Notes under the pieces: generated by a model | Databases searched by the model: none | What the model saw: only the letters and a program-made list of their open reading frames with translations | What the model was told of the DNA's origin: nothing | From: Balaenoptera acutorostrata | Taxonomy: Eukaryota; Chordata; Mammalia; Artiodactyla; Balaenopteridae | Length of the DNA stretch: 64,000 nucleotides | NCBI RefSeq assembly: GCF_949987535.1 | Contig: NW_026645873.1 | Location: 1-64,000 of the forward strand | Direction: 5' to 3' | Shown here: one piece after another, positions 63,258 to 64,000 of the stretch | Numbering within the stretch: position 1 is the stretch's first letter | Layout: each line of letters starts with the position of its first letter | Translations under genes and position numbers: made by a program

Positions 63258-64000
63258 GTTCCGTACAGGTTGCAATTTGTCCTGAGGATGAACGGGAAGA
63301 GGGGGAACCAATGAGAGACTAGCTCTAGGTGTTGGGACAGGCACAGGTCACTCTATTTTCCCATCAGGAAGAAGAACTAAGCACAAGCTCAGCCTGCCCC
63401 CCAGAACCAGAAGAGGGCCTGAAGCAATCCTGCGCTTTTGCGGCCAGCTCCCAAAAAAGCGAGTTGAAAAATGGAGCTCAGGGGCACTGTAATTCACAAA
63501 CCTGCAGAGTTTTAAATGATACCTCTCGTCCACAAATATATTAAGGGAAGGCAACGAAGAGGCTTTGAAAGCAAGGCAGAATTGCAGGAAACAGATTTCA
63601 GGAGGTAGATTCGAATCGCCTTGAAAGCACATGAAAAGCGGCAAAACGTGGACAATGATGCCCTTGGCCAAAAAGGGCGTATGCGTTTTTTCCTGAATAT
63701 ATTCAGGAAAAAACGCATACGCCCTTTTTGGCCAAGCAAGCAACCTGGAAAGGCCAATCAGCGCTCCAAAGAAGTCTCGCTTCCCAGCGGGCAAAAGGGC
63801 CATGCGGAAAAAAGTGTCCAAACCAGAAATGCAGGACCGGCCATGGAGAAATGGGAGCCTTGCTACGCTGATGGGTGAGATGTAAATTGCCAACAGCCAC
63901 TCTGGAGAAGTGTACAGTGTGTTCTGAAACATCTAAAAAACACAGCTTGGAGAGCATAGGGCACTTCCACTCATGGGCGTATAAATTGGGAAAACTAAAA
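63258..64000 (+). repeat. Satellite monomer 37, partial (cut by window end)
   Basis: First 743 bp of a monomer of the unit 34-36 type. The palindrome is the longest in the window: a change to GGCCAAGC on the right adds one pair, making a perfect 74-mer at 63663-63736. The array evidently continues past the window. Confidence 0.94.
63663..63736. repeat. Extended perfect 74-bp palindrome (unit 37)
   Basis: The usual 72-bp form plus one extra pair: the base right of the palindrome is G (GGCCAAGC) and now pairs with the C on the left (CTTGGCC). Confidence 0.93.

Larger units (their letters stand above)
1..64000. repeat. Tandem satellite array, ~1757-1760-bp monomer (probable common cetacean satellite)
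   Basis: Seen directly: the same sequence recurs head to tail from first to last base. Monomers were phased on the GTTCC that precedes ATACAGG/GTACAGG. Lengths run from 1750 to 1761 bp, giving 36 full units and one partial. No other element interrupts the array and neither array edge is in the window. Known: cetaceans carry an abundant satellite of about 1760 bp, shorter in delphinids, whose unit was reported to contain L1 sequence. Inferred: this is that satellite, from a non-delphinid cetacean. The period and the L1 content both support this; the species cannot be read from the sequence. In every unit the L1-derived part runs from the end of the palindrome to about 410 bp before the unit end. 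Confidence 0.95.
57981..64000 (+). repeat. Homogeneous run, units 34 to 37 (1759-bp spacing)
   Basis: Palindromes and heads recur at exactly 1759 bp. Shared set: TAGGTGTTGGG, TTAAGCACAAG, GCGAGTTGAAAA, GATACCTCTCG, GTAAGAGACAAG, CTCTCCGTAAG, GAGGTTCGG, AACAGGCATG and CTCCTTTGCTCGGG. Only scattered single-base changes separate the copies. Confidence 0.9.

Noticed and set aside
1..64000. CRISPR array or phage-type direct repeats
   Set aside because: The repeat unit is about 1.76 kb with no short repeats separated by unique spacers.
1..64000. Gene-bearing macrosatellite (D4Z4-like)
   Set aside because: The period is different and no long, conserved reading frame or homeobox-like domain is present in any unit.
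1..64000. Endogenous retrovirus or other viral sequence
   Set aside because: No LTR pair, primer-binding site or viral-type domain was seen; the mobile-element similarity is to L1 only.

Overview
The whole 64-kb window is one uninterrupted head-to-tail tandem array of a satellite monomer of about 1.75-1.76 kb. I count 36 complete monomers and a partial 37th, all in the same orientation. No unique flanking DNA, intact gene, RNA gene, CRISPR array or foreign insertion is visible. The open reading frames that recur on both strands are by-products: they repeat with the monomer and many run through a large palindrome.

Organism: from position ~475 to ~1350 of each monomer the sequence aligns by eye with the 3' end of a mammalian LINE-1 (last part of ORF2, then the 3' UTR) of the type found in cetartiodactyls and horses. 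A ~1760-bp tandem repeat built partly from L1 matches what I recall of the 'common cetacean satellite' (about 1.75-1.76 kb in baleen whales and many toothed whales, about 1.58 kb in delphinids). The best reading is heterochromatin of a non-delphinid cetacean, perhaps a baleen whale. This rests on memory and was not searched.

Monomer layout (unit 1 numbering): 1-~325 unrecognised; ~325-406 weak L1 ORF2 similarity; 407-474 a perfect 68-bp palindrome (72 bp in most units); 475-1007 degenerate L1 ORF2 3' end; 1008-~1350 L1 3' UTR; ~1350-1757 unrecognised.

Array layout: units 1-3 (1-5271) are near-identical at 1757-bp spacing. Units 4-7 mix 1750- and 1760-bp forms. Units 8-12 alternate as a dimeric higher-order repeat of ~3.51 kb. 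Units 13-22 are mosaics, with blocks shared at 5-unit spacing. Units 23-28 are pairs of near-identical neighbours. Units 27-29 and 31-33 share a ~3.8-kb block at 4-unit spacing. A 1389-bp tract in units 15-16 recurs without a visible difference in units 29-30, 14 monomers away. Units 34-37 form a recently homogenised run at exactly 1759-bp spacing. This is the pattern expected from unequal exchange and gene conversion.

The most notable structure is the perfect palindrome embedded in the L1-derived part of every monomer: intact in 21 of 37 units, with single-arm, non-compensated damage in the other 16. All comparisons were made by eye; identity and alignment statements need computational confirmation.
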